64,000 nucleotides of DNA from Pseudoxanthomonas sp. PXM02 (GTDB taxonomy: Bacteria; Pseudomonadota; Gammaproteobacteria; Xanthomonadales; Xanthomonadaceae), in assembly GCF_014851805.1 (NCBI RefSeq), contig NZ_JACVAK010000003.1, forward strand, positions 581,501 to 645,500, given 5' to 3'. Positions 27,492 to 38,152 of this stretch are shown here, in pieces (position 1 is the first letter of the stretch; the number at the start of each line of letters is the position of its first letter). Under the pieces are notes generated by a model that worked only from the letters and a program-made list of their open reading frames with translations, was not told the origin of the DNA and did no database searches. The position numbers were made by a program, and so were the translations under genes.

Positions 27492-28360
27492 AGAGCGAGG
27501 CGTTTGTTGACCGCCTCGCACCACCGCTTCGCCACCGCCAGCGAGGTGGTGCAGACCGCCTCGTCGGTGACCGTGGTCACCGCACGCTCCAGCAGCTGGA
27601 TATCGGCTTCGTGCTGGCGCGCGACGTGCGGGTCTTCGAAGAAGATCACGCGCTGGCAGCGGTGCTCCAGTACGCGGTCGGCGATCTGGGCGTCGCCGCC
27701 GAGCGGGCCGCTTTGGAAGCGCTCGACCCAAGGCGTGTCCTGCGGCCAGCCGCGGCTCCAGGCTAGTTCGTTGAGGCGCTGGCCGGTGGTGCCGGTCGCC
27801 ATGCGGTGCGCGAAGCGCGACAGCACGTCGAAGTGGGTATCGACGAAGGCGAGCATCTGCGGCTTCATCGCATCGTGCGCGATCAGTGCCAGCGTCTGCG
27901 ATTCCAGTGCATGGAAGCGGTCGGCGCCGCGGTCCGGTGCGAAGCCGGCATGGATGCGCTCCATCTCGACCCAGTCGCGCGCCGATGCCACCGTCGACAG
28001 GAACGGTTTGCCGTGGATCACGCACTGGCGCTTCAGCGCGGTGGCTTCCGGAAAGATCGACGACGGATCGACCGGATCGATGAAGTAGATCGCACCATCG
28101 AGGCTGCGCTCCGCACCTTCCAGCCCGACGACTTCCGCCACCAGTTTCATCAGTCCGCCATCGCGGCCGTACGGATAGCGCTTGAGTCCGTCGTAGCCGC
28201 GCAGCATGCCGGCGGCGGCAATCGCATCGTGCGTGCGGCCCACTGCATGCAAGGCGAGCCGCAGTTCGCGGATGCCGGGTTCACAGGCGCGCAGCCAGCG
28301 GAACAGCGCGGCGTCCTCGGTCTGGTGATGCAGGCGGTTGGCAGCCAGGCCCAGGCGCAT
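27476..28360 (-). CDS. Tandem two-domain methylglyoxal synthase-like protein
   Basis: A 294-residue protein, about twice the length of MgsA (E. coli 152). The C-terminal half (158-280) is an MGS domain: AHD (161-163), ATGTTG (188-193), GPLGGD (218-223), FFEDPHVARQHEAD (240-253). Aligned to E. coli these keep H19, D71, D91, H98 and D101. The N-terminal half has the same layout (YPYGRDGG with D67, YFIDP with D95, FLSTVASARDW) but I and E replace H98 and D101. So it looks like an active domain plus a decayed one. MGS converts dihydroxyacetone phosphate to methylglyoxal. The C-terminus lies in a repeat. Confidence 0.8.
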   Translation of the reverse strand: MRLGLAANRLHHQTEDAALFRWLRACEPGIRELRLALHAVGRTHDAIAAAGMLRGYDGLKRYPYGRDGGLMKLVAEVVGLEGAERSLDGAIYFIDPVDPSSIFPEATALKRQCVIHGKPFLSTVASARDWVEMERIHAGFAPDRGADRFHALESQTLALIAHDAMKPQMLAFVDTHFDVLSRFAHRMATGTTGQRLNELAWSRGWPQDTPWVERFQSGPLGGDAQIADRVLEHRCQRVIFFEDPHVARQHEADIQLLERAVTTVTDEAVCTTSLAVAKRWCEAVNKRLALVGAT

Positions 28361-28505
28361 GCGGCGACATCGATGTGAGGGAGCGCCAGTCTAAGCCAAG
28401 CGCCAAGGCACGTGCAGGATCAGGCAAGGACATCGGTGAAATCGGCATTGCCCGTAATACCGCGCCCTCTAGAATTACCGTCCTATCCCCCGATCGGAGA
28501 CTCCC

Positions 28506-29558
28506 ATGAGCACTGCTCACGGTTATGCGGCGCGCAGCGCCGACCAACCCCTCACCGCGTTCGCCTTCGAGCGTCGCGAACCCGGTCCGGACGACATCCG
28601 CATCGACATCCTCTACTGCGGCGTCTGCCATTCCGACCTGCACACCGCGCGCAACGAGTGGCAGAACACGCTGTACCCCTCGGTGCCGGGCCACGAAATC
28701 GTCGGTCGCGTCACCGCGGTCGGCGCCAACGTGCAGGACTTCAAGGTTGGCGACCTGGCCGGCGTGGGCTGCATCGTCGACAGCTGCCGCACCTGCTCGT
28801 CCTGCCAGGAAGGCGAGGAGCAGTACTGCGAGAACGGCTTCACCGGCACCTACAACGGCCCGCTGTTCGGTGGCGAGAACACCTACGGCGGTTACTCGGA
28901 CCAGATCGTGGTCGACGCCAAGTACGTACTGCAGATCCGCCACGATGAAGCCCAGCTCGCCGCGGTGGCGCCGCTGCTGTGCGCCGGCATCACCACCTAC
29001 TCGCCGCTGGCCCACTGGAAGGTCGGTCCGGGCAGCAAGGTCGGCGTGGTCGGACTCGGCGGCCTGGGCCACATGGCGGTGAAGATCGCCAAGGCGATGG
29101 GCGCACACGTGGTGCTGTTCACCACCTCGCCGAACAAGCGCAACGACGCGTTGCGCCTGGGCGCCGACGAAGTCGTGGTCTCGAAGGACGACGCGCAGAT
29201 GGCCGCTCAGGCCAGCACGCTCGACTTCATCGTCAACACGGTCGCGGCGCCGCACAACCTGGATCCGTTCCTCAATGCGCTGAAGCGCGATGGCACGATG
29301 GCCCTGGTCGGCGCGCCCGACCAGCCGCACCCGTCGCCGGGCGTGTTCAACCTGATCCTGAAGCGCCGTTCGATTGCCGGTTCACTGATCGGCGGTATCC
29401 GCGAGACGCAGGAGATGCTGGATTTCTGTGCGAAGCACGGCATCGTGTCCGACATCGAGACGATCCGCATGGACGCGATCAACGATGCCTACGAGCGCAT
29501 GCTGAAGGGCGACGTGAAGTACCGTTTCGTCATCGACATGGCGACGCTGAAGGCCTGA
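28506..29558 (+). CDS. Zinc NAD(P)-dependent alcohol dehydrogenase, cinnamyl-alcohol type
   Basis: A 350-residue medium-chain dehydrogenase of the AdhC/YahK (CAD-like) group, which reduces aldehydes with NADPH. The catalytic zinc site shows in YCGVCHSDLH and PGHEIVG; the structural zinc has four Cys in CRTCSSCQEGEEQYC; the cofactor loop is VGLGGLGHMAVK. The start has a CGGAGA site. The gene is divergent from the methylglyoxal synthase gene (145-base gap), and aldehyde reduction is a plausible partner activity for methylglyoxal, though nothing proves it. Confidence 0.9.
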   Translation: MSTAHGYAARSADQPLTAFAFERREPGPDDIRIDILYCGVCHSDLHTARNEWQNTLYPSVPGHEIVGRVTAVGANVQDFKVGDLAGVGCIVDSCRTCSSCQEGEEQYCENGFTGTYNGPLFGGENTYGGYSDQIVVDAKYVLQIRHDEAQLAAVAPLLCAGITTYSPLAHWKVGPGSKVGVVGLGGLGHMAVKIAKAMGAHVVLFTTSPNKRNDALRLGADEVVVSKDDAQMAAQASTLDFIVNTVAAPHNLDPFLNALKRDGTMALVGAPDQPHPSPGVFNLILKRRSIAGSLIGGIRETQEMLDFCAKHGIVSDIETIRMDAINDAYERMLKGDVKYRFVIDMATLKA

Positions 29559-29573
29559 GCGTCGCGGTGACGG

Positions 29574-29602
29574 AAAAGAGCCGGGCATGGCCCGGCTCTT
29601 TT
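29574..29602. terminator. Bidirectional terminator between alcohol dehydrogenase and gltD
   Basis: AAAAGAGCCGGGC, loop ATG, GCCCGGCTCTTTT: a 13-base perfect stem with U-tracts on both strands, between convergent stop codons at 29558 and 29606. Confidence 0.95.
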
Positions 29603-29605
29603 CGT

Positions 29606-31178
<1,573 letters not shown>

Positions 31179-31190
31179 GTCCGGAGCGCA

Positions 31191-34100
31191 TCATGCGGCC
31201 CTCCGCAGGGTCTCGTTCAACGAGTCGATGCTCGCCGCCTTCGGCTTCACCAGCCAGAACTTGCCCACGTAATCGCGGAACTCGTCGAGGATCTGCTGCG
31301 CCCAGATGCTGCCGGTCAGTTCGCGATGGCGGCTGATCAGCGTGTGCAGGTGCTGGCGGTGGCTCTCGAAGCCTTCCGGGCTGATGCGGTGGATGTCGAT
31401 CAGCTCATGGTTGTAGCGGTCGACGAAATCGCGGTCCAGGTCGAGCACGTAGGCCAGGCCGCCGGTGAAGCCAGCGCCGAAGTTCAGGCCCACCTTGCCC
31501 AGCACCAGCACGATGCCGTCGGTCATGTACTCGCAGCAGTGGTCGCCGGCGCCTTCGATCACGGCCAGCGCGCCGGAGTTGCGCACGCCGAAGCGCTCGC
31601 CCGCGCGACCGGCCGCGAACAGCTCGCCGCCCGTCGCGCCGTACAGGCAGGTGTTGCCGATGATCGGCGTGTTGCGCGCCTCGAAGCGCGCACCGCGCGG
31701 CGGACGCACCACCAGCCGGCCACCGGCCATGCCCTTGCCGACGTAGTCGTTGGCTTCGCCTTCCAGCTCCATCTGCAGGCCGCCGGCGTTGAACGCGCCG
31801 AAGCTCTGCCCGGCGGTGCCGCGGAAGCGCAGGTTCAACGGCGCGTCGGCCATGCCCTGGTTGCCGTGCTGGCGCGCGATGGCGCCGGACAGGCGCGTGC
31901 CGATACTGCGGTCGGTGTTATGGATCAGGAAGCGATGGTCGCCTCCGCTCTTCTTGCGGATCGGTTCGGCCAGCAGGCCGTCGAGCTGGGTGGCCAGGCT
32001 GTCCGGCGATTCGTACAGGCGCTGCGCCGCGCAGGTGCTGCTGTCGAACTGCGCGCCCTTCAGCAGGCGCGACAGGTCGACGTTGACGCCCTGTCGCGGC
32101 GAGGCGTCGATCTGTTGCAGCAGATCGGTGCGGCCGACGATTTCGTCCAGCGAACGTGCGCCCAGGTACGACAGCCACTGCCGCACTTCCTCGGACAGCA
32201 GGCGGAAGAAGTTCTCCACGCGCTCCGGCAGGCCGGTGAAGTACTGCGTGCGCAGGCGCTCGTCCTGGGTGGCGACGCCGGTGGCGCAGTTGTTGAGGTG
32301 GCAGATGCGCAGGTACTTGCAGCCCAGCACGATCATCGGTCCGGTGCCGAAGCCGAAGCTGTCGGCGCCGAGCAGCGCGGCCTTCACCACGTCCAGGCCG
32401 GTCTTCAGGCCGCCGTCGGTCTGCAGCACCGTGCGGTCGCGCAGCTGGTTCACCACCAATGCGTGGTGCGCCTCGGCCACGCCGAGTTCCCACGGCACGC
32501 CGGCATAGCGGATGGAACTGACCGGGCTGGCGCCGGTGCCGCCGTCATGGCCGGAAATGGTGATCAGGTCGGCGCCGGCCTTCACCACACCGGCGGCGAT
32601 CGTGCCGACGCCCGCGTGGCTGACCAGCTTCACCGAGACCAGCGCCTGCGGATTGACCTGCTTCAGGTCGTAGATCAGCTGCGCGAGGTCTTCGATCGAA
32701 TAGATGTCGTGGTGTGGCGGCGGCGAGATCAGGCCGATGCCGGGCTTGGCGTAGCGCAGCCGCGCGATCAGGTCGTTGACCTTGTGGCCGGGCAGCTGGC
32801 CGCCTTCGCCGGGCTTGGCGCCCTGCGCGACCTTGATCTGCAGCACTTCCGCGTTGACCAGGTATTCCGGCGTCACGCCGAAGCGGCCGGACGCGACCTG
32901 CTTGATCTTGCTGCGCTTCTCGGTGCCGTAGCGCGCGGGGTCTTCACCGCCTTCGCCGGAGTTGCTGCGGCCGCCCAACCGGTTCATCGCGATGGCCAGC
33001 GCCTCGTGCGCTTCCGGCGACAGCGCGCCCAGCGAGATCGCGGCGGTGTCGAAGCGGCGCAACAGGTCGGATGCGTCGGCGACCTCGTCGAGTGGCGTCG
33101 GCGTGTCCGCCTTCTTCAGTTGCAGCAGGTCGCGCAGCGCGGACGGCGGACGCGAGTTCACCACGTCGGCGTAGGCCTGCCAGTCGCGGCTGTCGCCGCT
33201 GCGCGTCGCGCGCTGCAGCGTCATCACCACGTCCGGGTTGTACATGTGGTACTCGCCGCCGTGCACGTACTTCAGCAGGCCGCCGACGTCCGGCGACTGC
33301 CGGTCGTCCCAGGCGCGCGCATCCAGCTGGCGCGCTTCCAGGTCGAGCCGCTCGAAGCCGACGCCGCCGATGCGCGACGGGGTTTCGGCGAAGCACAGGT
33401 CGACCACGTCCGGATCCAGGCCGACGATCTCGAACAGCTGCGCGCCGCGGTAGCTGCTGATCGTGCAGATGCCCATCTTCGAGATGATCTTGGACAGGCC
33501 CTTGTAGACGCCCTTGCGGTAGCTGCGGCCGATCTGCGCCTGCTCGCCGCCCTTCTTGATCTGCAGGATGCCGCGGCGGCCGAGGTCGAACAGCGTCTGG
33601 TAGGCGAGGTACGGATACACCGCCGTCGCGCCGACGCCGATCAGGCAGGCCATGTGGTGCGGATCGCGCGCGGTGCCGGTCTCGACGATCAGGTTGGCGT
33701 CGCAGCGCAGGCCCGCGCGACAGAGATGGTGGTGCACTGCGCCGGTGGCGAGCAGCGCGTGCGCCATCGGCCGGCCCGGCTGGGGGTAGCGGTCCGACAG
33801 CAGCAGCATGACGTCGCCGTCGCGCGCGGCCTGTTCGGCTTCGCGACAGATCCGCTCCAGGCCGGCCTTGAGGCCTTCCTCGGGCGAGTACGACAGGTCG
33901 ATCAGGCGGTTCTTCTCGACGTACTGCGGCATCTTCAGCAGCTGCCGCAGCTTGCGCTGACTCAGCACCGGCGAGTTGAGGATGACGTGGTTCACCGTCT
34001 CCGCGCCGGCATGGAAGATGTTGGTCTCCCGGCCCAGCTGGGTGGTCAGCGACATCACGCAGTCTTCGCGCAACGGATCGATCGGCGGGTTGGTGACCTG

Positions 34101-35663
34101 CGCGAACGCCTGGCGGAAATAGTCGTACAGCGGTCGCGTCTGCCGGCTCAGTACCGCCATCGGCGTGTCGTCGCCCATCGAGCCGGTGGCTTCCTGCTCG
34201 GTCTCCGCGAGCGGGCGCAGCACCTGCTCGACTTCCTCGGTCGTCAGCTGGAACAGCTTGTGGTAACCGCGCAGCGTCCTTTCGTCGAACGGCTCCTCGA
34301 CCAGCGACGGGTCGATCAGTTCGGTCTGCAGGTAGGTGACGCCCTGCTGCAGCCATTGCTTATACGGCGCGCGGCCACGGTTGATGCGATCCACCGCCTC
34401 GCTGTCGAGCAGGTCGCCGCGGCGCAGGTCGATGGCCATCATCTCGCCCGGGCCGAGCTTGCCCTTGCGGGTGACGCGCTCGGCCGGCACTTCCCACACG
34501 CCGGCTTCGCTGGCGACGATGAAGTGGCGGTCGCTGGTCAGCATCCAGCGCGCGGGACGCAGGCCGTTGCGGTCCAGCGTGCACGCGGCATAGCGTGCAT
34601 CCATCGAGACGATGCCGGCGGGGCCGTCCCACGGCTCGGTGTTGAGACCGTAGAACTCGTAGAACGCGGCGAGGTCGGCGTCCTTGAACTCCAGCGACTG
34701 CGTCGCCGGCGGTACCAGGATACGCAGCGCCTGGATCAGCTCCATGCCGCCGGCGACCAGCAGCTCCAGCATGTTGTCCAGGCTTTGCGAATCGGAGCCA
34801 TGCATGGAGATGACCGGATCGAACTCGGCGATGTCGAAGCGCGGCGTCTTCCACACCTTGCTGCGGGCCTGCGCCCAGCGGCGGTTGCCTTCGATGGTGT
34901 TGATCTCGCCGTTGTGCGCCAGCAGGCGGAACGGATGCGCCAGCGGCCAGCGCGGCAGCGTGTTGGTCGAGAAGCGCTGGTGGAACACCACCGCACTGCT
35001 GGCCAGGTCCGCGCGCTGCAGGTCCGTGAAGAACACCGCCAGCTTGTCCGGCAGCACCATGCCCTTGTAGCCGATGGCGTGCGGCGACAGCGTCACCACG
35101 TAGAAGTCGGGCGTGATCGCACGCAGTTGTTGTTCGCTGCGACGGCGAGCAAGGAACAGGGCCAGCCCGAAGGCTTCATCCTTCTGGGTTTCGCCCGCCT
35201 CGACGAACACCTGCTCGATGCGCGGCAGCGTGTCCTTCGCCAGTTGGCCGCAGACGCTGTCGTTGGTCGGCGGGACGCGCCAGCCCTTGAGCGTGGCGCC
35301 GGCGCGGAACAGTTCGGCTTCCAGCGTGGCGCGGCACTGCGCAGCCAGCGCCTCGTCGTGCGGCAGGAATACCAGGCCGGCGGCGAAACGCGCGCCGAGC
35401 GCGATGTTGGCTTCCGCGGCGAGCGCGCGGAGGAAGGCGTCCGGTTTGCGGATCAACAGGCCGCAGCCATCGCCGGTAAGACCGTCGGCGGCAACGCCGC
35501 CGCGGTGGGTCATGCGCGAGAGCGCGGCAATGGCGGTATCGACCAGCGCACGCGAGGGCTGGTCGTCGAGTTGCGCGATCATGCCGAAGCCGCAGGCGTC
35601 GCGTTCGTCGTTCGGGTCGTACAGACCGTGGTCAAAGCCGCCTTGGCGATTGCGAGGGGCCAT
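31191..35663 (-). CDS. gltB: Glutamate synthase large subunit
   Basis: The alpha subunit of 1,490 residues, producing glutamate from glutamine and 2-oxoglutarate. The N-terminal nucleophile Cys is C24 in DERDACGFGMI, so a 23-residue propeptide is expected to be removed. The FMN/2-oxoglutarate synthase domain and the 3Fe-4S Cys set (CKYLRICHLNNCATG, about 1118-1132) follow, then the beta-helix C-terminal domain. The ATG at 35663 has a GAGG site; a TTG four codons upstream is less likely. The leader has a promoter-operator candidate (35753-35809). Confidence 0.97.
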   Translation of the reverse strand: MAPRNRQGGFDHGLYDPNDERDACGFGMIAQLDDQPSRALVDTAIAALSRMTHRGGVAADGLTGDGCGLLIRKPDAFLRALAAEANIALGARFAAGLVFLPHDEALAAQCRATLEAELFRAGATLKGWRVPPTNDSVCGQLAKDTLPRIEQVFVEAGETQKDEAFGLALFLARRRSEQQLRAITPDFYVVTLSPHAIGYKGMVLPDKLAVFFTDLQRADLASSAVVFHQRFSTNTLPRWPLAHPFRLLAHNGEINTIEGNRRWAQARSKVWKTPRFDIAEFDPVISMHGSDSQSLDNMLELLVAGGMELIQALRILVPPATQSLEFKDADLAAFYEFYGLNTEPWDGPAGIVSMDARYAACTLDRNGLRPARWMLTSDRHFIVASEAGVWEVPAERVTRKGKLGPGEMMAIDLRRGDLLDSEAVDRINRGRAPYKQWLQQGVTYLQTELIDPSLVEEPFDERTLRGYHKLFQLTTEEVEQVLRPLAETEQEATGSMGDDTPMAVLSRQTRPLYDYFRQAFAQVTNPPIDPLREDCVMSLTTQLGRETNIFHAGAETVNHVILNSPVLSQRKLRQLLKMPQYVEKNRLIDLSYSPEEGLKAGLERICREAEQAARDGDVMLLLSDRYPQPGRPMAHALLATGAVHHHLCRAGLRCDANLIVETGTARDPHHMACLIGVGATAVYPYLAYQTLFDLGRRGILQIKKGGEQAQIGRSYRKGVYKGLSKIISKMGICTISSYRGAQLFEIVGLDPDVVDLCFAETPSRIGGVGFERLDLEARQLDARAWDDRQSPDVGGLLKYVHGGEYHMYNPDVVMTLQRATRSGDSRDWQAYADVVNSRPPSALRDLLQLKKADTPTPLDEVADASDLLRRFDTAAISLGALSPEAHEALAIAMNRLGGRSNSGEGGEDPARYGTEKRSKIKQVASGRFGVTPEYLVNAEVLQIKVAQGAKPGEGGQLPGHKVNDLIARLRYAKPGIGLISPPPHHDIYSIEDLAQLIYDLKQVNPQALVSVKLVSHAGVGTIAAGVVKAGADLITISGHDGGTGASPVSSIRYAGVPWELGVAEAHHALVVNQLRDRTVLQTDGGLKTGLDVVKAALLGADSFGFGTGPMIVLGCKYLRICHLNNCATGVATQDERLRTQYFTGLPERVENFFRLLSEEVRQWLSYLGARSLDEIVGRTDLLQQIDASPRQGVNVDLSRLLKGAQFDSSTCAAQRLYESPDSLATQLDGLLAEPIRKKSGGDHRFLIHNTDRSIGTRLSGAIARQHGNQGMADAPLNLRFRGTAGQSFGAFNAGGLQMELEGEANDYVGKGMAGGRLVVRPPRGARFEARNTPIIGNTCLYGATGGELFAAGRAGERFGVRNSGALAVIEGAGDHCCEYMTDGIVLVLGKVGLNFGAGFTGGLAYVLDLDRDFVDRYNHELIDIHRISPEGFESHRQHLHTLISRHRELTGSIWAQQILDEFRDYVGKFWLVKPKAASIDSLNETLRRAA

Positions 35664-35752
35664 GTGTTGCCTCAAACGGGAGTGACGGCGACACCGTGCC
35701 CTGCCCGCGCAGCGGCACTTCGAAATGTCACCGGAAGCCCGACTAGACCATA

Positions 35753-35774
35753 GTTGTTGCGATGCCGCAACAAC
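35753..35774 (-). promoter_or_regulatory. Candidate operator palindrome upstream of gltB
   Basis: GTTGTTGCG, four bases, CGCAACAAC: a perfect 9-base inverted repeat, 90-111 bases upstream of the gltB start. It lies just downstream of promoter-like hexamers on the minus strand (TTGCCG at 35804-35809 with TACTAA at 35780-35785, spacer 18; or TTGCAA with TAATAG, spacer 15), where a repressor site would overlap the transcription start. The regulator is unknown. Confidence 0.5.
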
Positions 35775-35845
35775 ACCTATTAGTAGCCACTTGTTGGTTG
35801 CAACGGCAACTTTTTCTGCAGTGCCGACAGCCTTTCTTCACCCAT

Positions 35846-35876
35846 GAAAAAGCCGCCTGTGCGGACACAGGCGGCT
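35846..35876 (-). terminator. Rho-independent terminator of I78 inhibitor gene
   Basis: AGCCGCCTGTG, loop CGGA, CACAGGCGGCT: an 11-base perfect stem with a U-tract on the minus strand. It ends the minus-strand unit that includes the I78 gene and lies directly upstream of the gltB promoter region. Confidence 0.9.
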
Positions 35877-35903
35877 GGTCGGCGACGCGTTTCGCGGAGG
35901 CTG

Positions 35904-36269
35904 TCAGCCGCAGTTGACCGAGGTCGCCGCGCCCTTGTCGTCGAGGATGATGTTCAGGCGGTTCGGATTGAAATCCATCGTCGCGGCATCGCCCGGCTTC
36001 AGTGCGCGCACGCTCTCGGACTTGCTGTCCGTCTTCGCCTGTTCGATGTCCTTCTCGGCCGCGACCTTGCCGATGATCCACTGCACCTGGGTGTCGTCGC
36101 AGGTGCCGGCGAGTTCGGTCGGCGCCGGTTCTGCCGGTGGTGGCGTGGCGGCTTCGCTGGCGGCAGCCTGCGACTGTTCGGCGGCGGCGGTCTGCTCGTC
36201 GGCATCGGGCGCGGAGCACGCGGCCAGCGACAGGGTCAGCAGCAGGGCGGGGATCGCGGTTCGGATCAT
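35904..36269 (-). CDS. I78 family protease inhibitor lipoprotein
   Basis: A 121-residue lipoprotein (lipobox LAAC) with an alanine/glutamate/proline-rich linker and a C-terminal I78 domain: CDDTQVQWIIGK, then SVRALKPGDAATMDFNPNRL, and the final TSVNCG. I78 proteins fold like potato inhibitor I and inhibit serine proteases in vitro. The ATG at 36269 gives the signal peptide. It lies 59 bases after the nine-gene locus on the same strand and may be its last gene. Confidence 0.85.
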   Translation of the reverse strand: MIRTAIPALLLTLSLAACSAPDADEQTAAAEQSQAAASEAATPPPAEPAPTELAGTCDDTQVQWIIGKVAAEKDIEQAKTDSKSESVRALKPGDAATMDFNPNRLNIILDDKGAATSVNCG

Positions 36270-36328
36270 GCGGCACTCCGGAAGAATGGGACTGAAGGAA
36301 GAATTACGCATCTGACATTCGGGACTCG

Positions 36329-38152
36329 TTAACCGGCCGTCGGACGGCGGCGCTCCAGCCACCAGAGCAGGCCGGCAGCGACCAGGAAGCCGAGGAACCA
36401 CGGCCATGCCGGTCCGCGCGGGCCGTCGACCGTGGAGGAAACGGTGTCGGACCGCGTCCGCGCGGCCAGCCGCTGGGTCTGTTCGCGCACCGCCATGGCG
36501 TGGAGCGTCGGTGCGTCATCCGTCGCGCGCACATGGAACGGCGTCGTCGTCTCGCCGATGCCCAGCTGATGCCAACCGGCGACGCGCGGCCAGAAGCCGG
36601 CGCACTGCGCGCCGCCGGTCGCCGGATCGCGCTGCAGCCGGGTGACGTCGCCGTCCGGTGAGGTAACGCGGGCTCCATCGGCGAGGCCGCAGAGCACGAC
36701 GCGTTGCGTGACGCGCGCATCCTCCGGCGGGGTGCGCGATGTGTCCGCCGTCGTGCGCGCCAGCGTCCCGACCGCCTGCGACCAGAGTGCGGCATGCGCG
36801 TCCGGATGCCCCGCCAGCACCAGTGCATAGGTATCCGTCGGTGTCCATGCGCCGATGCGCCCGCGACCTTCCGCGCGCCACCAGGCGACGGCGGTGCCGT
36901 CGGCGTCGCGCAGCAGCGGGATCGCGTCCGGCACTGCCGTCCGCAGCGCGCGGCGCGCCAACGTCGGCAGGCCTGCCGGTATCGCGTCGGCGTCGACGGG
37001 CGCATCCGTAGTGCCGGCACCGCGTCGGGCGCGCCATGCGTCGTCATCGGGTGCCGGACGCGGCAGGTGGAATTCGGTCTCGTCGGTTCCAGCCAGCGAC
37101 AGCCCCAGCATCCGCTGCACGCCCGGCGGCAGTGCGCCGTCGGTGCGGACCAGCACGCCGACGCCATCGCGCATCGCCGCGGCGAGCGTCGCGCGCTGCC
37201 CGTCGCCCAGCGCCGCCGCGCTGCGTGCGTCCAGCAGCACCAGATCGAAGCGGCGCAGCGTATCGGCTGTCATCGGCAGCGGTGCGTCGCCCAGCTGCAG
37301 GCCACCCCCGAGGCTGATCTGCAGGTGCAGCGCAACGCCGGCATCGGCGGCCCAGCGGCGCAGGTACTTCCATTCCGCATTCGGCGCGCCCGCCAATGCC
37401 CACACACGCGGCGCAGTGCTCGCCTGCGTCCAGACCGGCACCGTGGCGTCATCGACAACGCGGCGTGCGCCATCCAGCACCTCGAGGCGGAACAGCGCAG
37501 GTCCCGGCAGGCGGGCAAGTCCGGTGACATGGAAGCTGCCCTGCGCATCCGCCTGCACAGCCGCGATGCGCTGGCCGGCGGGATCGCGCAGCACGACGGT
37601 CGCGTTGGGCACGCCCTGCACGCGGCCGCTGACGTCAAAGGGTGCGCCCGGTGTCGCGGTCGCGACCGGCGACAGCTGCACCAGTCCGCGCGGCAGCGGC
37701 GTCGGCGAGAACGCGAGTCCGCGATCGCCGACGGCATCGCGGTCGCGCGCTTCCAGTCCGGCGCCGACGACATGGATGCTGTGGATCTCGGGATGCCGAC
37801 GCAGCGCGGTGGCGAGATCGGGCACGCGTTCGGCATCGGTTATCGCCGGCGCGTCCGGCAGCGCGACGCGGGGCTGTCCCTGCAGGTCGGCCGGCAAGGC
37901 CACGCCGTCCGCCTGCGCCGTCAGCACTACCAGCGTGCCGGTCGTCGCGACCTGCCGTGGTGGCAGCAGGGTGACGTAGAGCAGCAGCGCGACCACCGGC
38001 TGCAGCAGGCAGAGCAGGGCGAAGCGCAGCGGCCGTCCGCGTTGGTCGCTGGGCGCGCGACGACGCCACAGCGCCAGGCGCACCCAGGCCATCAGCACGG
38101 CGAGCGTCAGCAGTCCGGCCAACAGGAGCGGCAGCGAAGCGGAGACGTTCAT
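36329..38152 (-). CDS. Membrane protein of the MoxR-DUF4175 operon
   Basis: A 607-residue protein. Two N-terminal membrane helices (about 7-28 and 43-64) and one near the C-terminus (PAWPWFLGFLVAAGLLWWLE) enclose a large periplasmic or cytosolic part. This part holds a beta-sandwich-like segment (PFDVSGRVQGVPNATVVLRD) and a Rossmann/amidotransferase-like region (RFDLVLLDARSAAALGDGQ). This layout is common to the last gene of BatA-type operons but no enzyme active site is evident. The ATG overlaps the DUF4175 stop (ATGA). GC-rich like its neighbours. Confidence 0.75.
   Translation of the reverse strand: MNVSASLPLLLAGLLTLAVLMAWVRLALWRRRAPSDQRGRPLRFALLCLLQPVVALLLYVTLLPPRQVATTGTLVVLTAQADGVALPADLQGQPRVALPDAPAITDAERVPDLATALRRHPEIHSIHVVGAGLEARDRDAVGDRGLAFSPTPLPRGLVQLSPVATATPGAPFDVSGRVQGVPNATVVLRDPAGQRIAAVQADAQGSFHVTGLARLPGPALFRLEVLDGARRVVDDATVPVWTQASTAPRVWALAGAPNAEWKYLRRWAADAGVALHLQISLGGGLQLGDAPLPMTADTLRRFDLVLLDARSAAALGDGQRATLAAAMRDGVGVLVRTDGALPPGVQRMLGLSLAGTDETEFHLPRPAPDDDAWRARRGAGTTDAPVDADAIPAGLPTLARRALRTAVPDAIPLLRDADGTAVAWWRAEGRGRIGAWTPTDTYALVLAGHPDAHAALWSQAVGTLARTTADTSRTPPEDARVTQRVVLCGLADGARVTSPDGDVTRLQRDPATGGAQCAGFWPRVAGWHQLGIGETTTPFHVRATDDAPTLHAMAVREQTQRLAARTRSDTVSSTVDGPRGPAWPWFLGFLVAAGLLWWLERRRPTAG

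Noticed and set aside
26199-29558. An aromatic degradation cluster around benE
   Set aside because: No ring hydroxylase, cleavage dioxygenase or regulator lies nearby; benE neighbours a methylglyoxal synthase-like gene and an alcohol dehydrogenase.
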